Shown in pieces: positions 6,490 through 9,810 of a stretch of 9,810 nucleotides of DNA; within the stretch, counting starts at the first letter, position 1; each line of letters starts with the position of its first letter. The notes under the pieces were generated by a model. It saw only the letters and a list, made by a program, of their open reading frames with translations. It searched no databases and had not been told where the DNA came from. Position numbers and translations under genes: made by a program. The DNA lies in NCBI GenBank assembly GCA_937880795.1, contig CALGRQ010000017.1:1-9810 (forward strand), written 5' to 3'. Source of the DNA: an uncultured Dyadobacter sp. Lineage in GTDB: Bacteria > Bacteroidota > Bacteroidia > Cytophagales > Spirosomataceae.

Positions 6490-6519
6490 AAAACCTGCAC
6501 TTATTTTTAGAAATACAGG
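6490..6519 (-). terminator. Possible weak terminator after the EamA gene
   Basis: In minus-strand RNA, CCTGTATTT pairs with AAATA and CAGG across a 4-nt bulge (AGTG), followed by TTTT. It starts 9 nt past the stop codon of the transporter gene. The bulged stem is weak, so read-through into the cytochrome-propeller gene is possible. Confidence 0.35.
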
Positions 6520-6527
6520 TACGAAGT

Positions 6528-7418
6528 TTATCCGGCCAATGGTAAAGCATTTCGGTTTTGACGATAAACTTTAACCATTTGCAACACAACGGATAAGATG
6601 ATCAGGCTAAGCCCGAGGTAAAATGGAGGCGTCAGTTCCCGATTTTCCTTGTAGATGAGCATGGCCAGAATTATCGAGTATATAGGTTCGAGATTAAAGC
6701 TTAGATTCACCGTAAATGCAGATATATGTTTAAGGGCTTGTGTAGACAGAATATATAAAAATACGGTGCAAAATAAAGACAGCAGAAACAGGTAAACCAT
6801 ATCCAGCGTTGAAGGAACAAGGGTAGACACCGGAAAGAAATGCATATATATGGGCATCAGCGCAGTCATCCCCAATGCTCCGCCTACCATCTGGTAAATG
6901 GTGATGGTGCCACTGTCGTACTGTCGTGTAATTCTTTCCTGAAATATGGTATACGTGGCTGCAAAAAGGGAGGAAATAATTCCAAGAACAATACCTGTTC
7001 TATATTGAGAATCAAAACTGAATATAAGAACAATCCCTGCCAGCGTAAGACTACTTAGAACCAGTTCGGAAATGATCACCTTCTTTCGATTGAATAGGGG
7101 AGCCAGTATTGCGGTAAAAAATCCAGTGAGGGAAAAACAAACAACTCCGACAGAAATATTCGAATATTTAATACTTCCATAAAAAAATATCCAGTGCAGA
7201 CTTAACAGAAATCCCATCAGTCCAATTTTTTTAAAATCGGGAAGAGAGATCAATTTAAATCGATTGGTAAACTTCAAAATGATCAGTAACAACACAGCAG
7301 TCAAGATCATCCGGTACCAAACCAACATTCCCTCGTTAAGGGTGATGAGTTTACCGAAAACACCCGTAAAACCAGCCAGAATAATCGCAATGTGTAATTG
7401 AATAAAAGCCTTTTTCAT
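6528..7418 (-). CDS. EamA/DMT-superfamily transporter (ten transmembrane helices)
   Basis: A 296-residue inner-membrane permease of the drug/metabolite transporter superfamily. Two EamA repeats are visible: residues about 5-135 and 142-280, each with five hydrophobic helices, for ten in all. Recognisable segments are GVFGKLITLNEGMLVWYRMIL in helices 1-2, SISVGVV-type residues near 88-92, the turn at QERITRQYDSGTITIYQ (160-176) in the second repeat, and NLEPIYSIILAMLIYKE (242-258), the usual conserved C-terminal EP motif. Family members export amino acids, purines or other small metabolites; the substrate here is unknown. The ATG at 7418 gives a normal-length protein. It lies 156 bp upstream of the cytochrome-propeller gene in the same direction and is divergent from the peroxidase gene. 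Confidence 0.92.
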   Translation of the reverse strand: MKKAFIQLHIAIILAGFTGVFGKLITLNEGMLVWYRMILTAVLLLIILKFTNRFKLISLPDFKKIGLMGFLLSLHWIFFYGSIKYSNISVGVVCFSLTGFFTAILAPLFNRKKVIISELVLSSLTLAGIVLIFSFDSQYRTGIVLGIISSLFAATYTIFQERITRQYDSGTITIYQMVGGALGMTALMPIYMHFFPVSTLVPSTLDMVYLFLLSLFCTVFLYILSTQALKHISAFTVNLSFNLEPIYSIILAMLIYKENRELTPPFYLGLSLIILSVVLQMVKVYRQNRNALPLAG

Positions 7419-7808
7419 GGTTGAAAGTGGAAAAATCAGGCTGCTCGGCTTCGGCTAGAAGGGAAGTATAACTGTATTTTCCCTGTAAGAATTGTCTAAA
7501 TATATTTATTTATCGTGTGCTGTTTAGGGGTTGTAAAGGTACTTTATTATTAAAAAAATACCAAAATTGAATATTTTAATTTTTTGAGATTTGCTTTGAA
7601 TTCGTGTACCCAATGTATCCGGCTGGGCGTATGGCGTTTTTTGGGGCAGGAAGTAGGCTTTTTTCTGAAATAAGATAGGGTGGAGCACAATAGATTTTGG
7701 ACATGTATTACTTTTTATGTTGAAATCATGGATGGTTTCTGGGTATCGTTTGGTTGGGTACAAGAAAGCGTGACCACCAATAGCTCAGGATTTAAGACTT
7801 TCGGTTAC
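7419..7808. other. Divergent intergenic region, about 390 bp, without a convincing gene
   Basis: This AT-rich stretch separates the EamA gene (minus) from the peroxidase gene (plus) and must hold both promoters. I found no perfect TAnnTTTG in either useful orientation. The nearest plus-strand match is TACTTTTT at 7709-7716, which has no suitably spaced -33. AAAATT and AATTTT around 7563-7583 form a weak inverted repeat. A minus-strand open frame of 79 codons at 7524-7763 has no recognisable motif and a composition like non-coding AT-rich DNA. The open frame extending the peroxidase upstream to a GTG at 7680 lacks a signal-sequence pattern and is probably untranslated. Confidence 0.5.
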
Positions 7809-9008
7809 ATGAAATTTCTGCGGATATCAGAGTGCCTGTGGAGGCAAATTGGATTTAGTTCATGGTTGATCATGAGCGTTTCGTGTGGTTCCGAACAGAA
7901 GTCGATGTCTCAAAAAAAACCTAAGGAGATAGAAACGATTGCAGATTTGGGAGCCTTGCCGCTGGACGTGGTGCATCCTGTGGATAATCCTACCTCTGAA
8001 GAAAAGGTTACATTGGGACGGTTACTCTTTTATGACCCGGTTCTATCGGGTAATAAGGATGTATCGTGTGCTACCTGTCATCAGCCAGAATTCAACTACG
8101 CCGAATTTTTAGAAACATCCATAGGTGTGAATGGATCAGGTAGTGGTAGTAAAAGGCAGTTTTTACAGCCCAATACTATCCCTTTTGTTAAGAGAAATTC
8201 ACAGAGTGTGCTCAATACAGCGTTTAATGGCATACGCAACGGAGTGGACTACCACGCGGAAACTGCACCAATGTTTTGGGACTTGCGAAGTCGGGGACTG
8301 GAAGAACAGGCACTTGTGCCTATCAAAACGTTGGAGGAAATGCGAGGCCATAAATATGCGGAGGATCAAATTATAGACGAAATAGTGGGGCGCATCAGCA
8401 AAATTCCGGAGTATAGGCAAAGATTTGCTGCTGCGTTCCAGTCAGATTCACAGCCTGTGAATGCGGTTAATATGGCCCGTGCTATGGCAGCATATGAGCG
8501 AACATTAATTGCCAATAATTCGAGATTTGATCAATATATGAGAGGAGATAGCGGCGCACTCACTACTGGTGAAAAAGAGGGACTACACCTCTTCCTGAAA
8601 ACAGGTTGTGCCAAATGTCACTCCGGCCCGATGTTGTCGGATTTTAAATTACATGCTTTGGGGGTACCCGACTCACAAAATAGGAAAGAAAGTGACACGG
8701 GAGCGAATGGCGACTATCAATTTAGAACCCCTTCCTTGCGTAATTTACGGTATACTGCACCCTATATGCACAGTGGGAAATTTTCAACGCTGCAACAGGT
8801 TCTGGAATTTTATGAAGATATAGCCGGTGGTAAAATACTGAACAGCCATGTGAAACCTGAGCAGATGGATACGCTGGCCACCCAAATGGATGTGAATTTT
8901 CGGGATATAGGGAGAATTGTGGAATTCCTAAATGCACTCAACGACGATACATTCGACAAAACCGTTCCCCAAAAAGTGCCCAGCGGACTTCCTGTAAAAG
9001 GATTATAG
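7809..9008 (+). CDS. Di-heme cytochrome c peroxidase, CCP/MauG family, probable lipoprotein
   Basis: A 399-residue periplasm-facing di-heme peroxidase. Family members reduce hydrogen peroxide with electrons from c-type cytochromes or, as in MauG, oxidise a protein or small molecule. The ATG at 7809 was chosen because it gives a short basic n-region (MKFLRISECLWRQ), a hydrophobic stretch and a candidate lipidated Cys at residue 26 (SVSCGS). The lipobox is loose, so a plain secreted form is possible, and the frame stays open upstream to a GTG at 7680. First haem motif CATCH is at 87-91, preceded by GRLLFYDPVLSG. A Trp at 157 (FWDLRSRGLEEQALVPI) is where the inter-haem Trp is expected. The second haem CAKCH is at 267-271, and APYMHSG with a candidate axial Met is at 320. 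It is transcribed away from the EamA gene and lies 107 bp before the oxidoreductase. Peroxidase versus MauG-type activity cannot be decided here. Confidence 0.92.
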   Translation: MKFLRISECLWRQIGFSSWLIMSVSCGSEQKSMSQKKPKEIETIADLGALPLDVVHPVDNPTSEEKVTLGRLLFYDPVLSGNKDVSCATCHQPEFNYAEFLETSIGVNGSGSGSKRQFLQPNTIPFVKRNSQSVLNTAFNGIRNGVDYHAETAPMFWDLRSRGLEEQALVPIKTLEEMRGHKYAEDQIIDEIVGRISKIPEYRQRFAAAFQSDSQPVNAVNMARAMAAYERTLIANNSRFDQYMRGDSGALTTGEKEGLHLFLKTGCAKCHSGPMLSDFKLHALGVPDSQNRKESDTGANGDYQFRTPSLRNLRYTAPYMHSGKFSTLQQVLEFYEDIAGGKILNSHVKPEQMDTLATQMDVNFRDIGRIVEFLNALNDDTFDKTVPQKVPSGLPVKGL

Positions 9009-9050
9009 CAACCAGGTGATTTTTACAAATGCGAAAGGATGGTTGTTTCT
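9007..9050 (+). terminator. Possible terminator after the peroxidase gene
   Basis: AGCAACCA (9007-9014, overlapping the stop codon) can pair with TGGTTGTT (9040-9047) in an 8-bp stem with one G-U pair, followed by a T-rich stretch. The 25-nt loop makes it a weak candidate. Confidence 0.25.
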
Positions 9051-9083
9051 TGATTCTCCAGCTATATTATATGATTTAGTCGC

Positions 9084-9091
9084 TTACTTTG
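9084..9091 (+). promoter_or_regulatory. Weak -7-like box before the Gfo/Idh/MocA gene
   Basis: TTACTTTG matches TAnnTTTG except for T at position 2. A start near 9098 would leave an 18-nt leader before the ATG at 9116. No -33 TTG is found 17-23 nt upstream. The call rests on position and one imperfect box. Confidence 0.2.
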
Positions 9092-9115
9092 CATCGATCA
9101 AAAATTAAGCGAAGT

Positions 9116-9810
9116 ATGTCATCTCCACAAAGAATCATTAAAACCGCCCTGCTTTCCTACGGTATGTCGGGCAAAATTTTTCATGCTCCTTTCCTGGATC
9201 TTCATCCCGGATTTGAAATTACCGGATGCTGGGAGCGAAGTAAAAAACTGATACAACAGGATTATCCTGAGGTTAAGAGTTACCCATCGCTGAATGCCAT
9301 TTTGGAAGACGATTCCGTGGAATTGGTGATTGTGAATACGCCGATAGATTCTCATTTTGAATATACCAAGAAGGTGCTGTTGGCTGGAAAGCATGCTGTG
9401 GTGGAAAAAGCTTTTACGGCTACGCTTGCCGAGGCCAAAGAGTTACAAGATATAGCCCGTGAAAAAGGTTTGAAACTTTCTGTGTTTCAAAACCGGAGAT
9501 GGGATAGCGATTTCAAAACGGTGAAGCGAATTGTTGAGGAAGGTGTATTGGGACCGTTGGTAGAAGTTACTTTTTCTTATGAACAACATAGTCCGGAGCT
9601 TAATGCCAAGGCGCATTTGGAAACCCCTTCACCGGGATCGGGTTTACTGAAAGACAGAGGTTCGCACGTGACAGACCAGGCTTTACATTTATTCGGTATG
9701 CCCAAAGCTGTGTATGCAGATTTACGAATGGTTAGGCCAGGCTCTAAGGTAAACGCCTATTTTGAATTGTTGCTTTTCTATGATCAACTTCGTGTGCGTT
9801 TAAAAGGTGG
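9116..9810 (+). CDS. Gfo/Idh/MocA-family NAD(P)-dependent oxidoreductase, 3' end cut off by the window
   Basis: The first 231 codons of a cytoplasmic sugar or polyol-type dehydrogenase of the Gfo/Idh/MocA family, read by me in an open frame from the ATG at 9116 to the edge. The N-terminal Rossmann fold has its dinucleotide loop at 14-19 (SYGMSG, then KIFHAPFL), VIVNTP at 71-76, the Lys motif VVEKAF at 95-100, and VFQNRRWDSDF at 123-133. The C-terminal substrate domain begins around 140 and shows DRGSHVTDQALHLFG at 180-194. The overall pattern is closest to the YdgJ/YvaA-like branch. Three positions differ from the common consensus: Ser for the first Gly of GxGxxG, Ala for Pro in EKP, and Arg in place of the usual Leu in DLGSH. 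The first two may be normal for a Bacteroidota subgroup. The substrate is unknown, and about a third of the protein is probably missing. Confidence 0.92.
   Translation, partial: MSSPQRIIKTALLSYGMSGKIFHAPFLDLHPGFEITGCWERSKKLIQQDYPEVKSYPSLNAILEDDSVELVIVNTPIDSHFEYTKKVLLAGKHAVVEKAFTATLAEAKELQDIAREKGLKLSVFQNRRWDSDFKTVKRIVEEGVLGPLVEVTFSYEQHSPELNAKAHLETPSPGSGLLKDRGSHVTDQALHLFGMPKAVYADLRMVRPGSKVNAYFELLLFYDQLRVRLKG

Noticed and set aside
7445..7456. Tandem TCGGCT repeat near the EamA start
   Set aside because: Only two 6-bp copies, which is within chance, and the possible UUCG hairpin has a 3-bp stem.
7524..7763. A 79-codon minus-strand frame in the divergent intergenic region
   Set aside because: No recognisable motif, Lys/Ile/Tyr-rich composition like random AT-rich DNA, and it overlaps the likely promoter area and the upstream part of the peroxidase frame.
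7680..7808. N-terminal extension of the peroxidase from the GTG at 7680
   Set aside because: The 43 extra residues have no signal pattern, while a plausible signal sequence begins at the ATG at 7809.

Overview
The window comes from a member of the Bacteroidota, most likely the Cytophagales (Dyadobacter or Spirosoma-like). This rests on a SusC/RagA-type TonB-dependent receptor preceded by a FecR-type anti-sigma factor and a Bacteroides-expansion ECF sigma factor, on A/T-rich leaders without Shine-Dalgarno sites, and on several TAnnTTTG (-7 type) promoter-like boxes. The genus is inference; the phylum is well supported.

Left part (1-3445, all on the minus strand). The order of transcription is ECF sigma factor (2882-3445), FecR-like anti-sigma factor (1740-2771), then the first 525 codons of a SusC-type outer-membrane receptor with an N-terminal STN signalling domain (1-1575, running off the left edge). 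This is the classic cell-surface signalling module: the loaded receptor signals through its STN domain to the FecR protein, which releases the sigma factor. The SusD partner and any degradative enzymes would lie beyond the left edge, so the substrate is unknown.

The gaps in this module are unusually structured. The fecR-susC gap holds a strong rho-independent terminator that works on the PLUS strand, downstream of a plus-strand TAnnTTTG box. That is the layout expected for a roughly 125-nt cis-antisense RNA covering the susC leader, like the DonS-type antisense RNAs of Bacteroides. The same gap has a perfect 19-bp palindrome. A 12-bp hairpin ends 4 nt before the fecR start codon, and a 16+7 bp inverted repeat precedes the sigma gene.

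Middle part (3588-7418, minus strand). A 927-residue secreted protein has a DUF6797-like N-terminal region, a beta-propeller of the sugar/sorbosone-dehydrogenase type, an Ig-like domain and a C-terminal class I cytochrome c domain. Its leader has an inverted repeat overlapping a -7-like box. Upstream of it lies a ten-helix EamA/DMT-family transporter.

Right part (7809-9810, plus strand, divergent). A di-heme cytochrome c peroxidase (CCP/MauG family), probably a lipoprotein, is followed by the first 231 codons of a Gfo/Idh/MocA-family NAD(P)-dependent oxidoreductase that runs off the right edge. No tRNA, rRNA, insertion sequence, CRISPR array or phage gene is visible.
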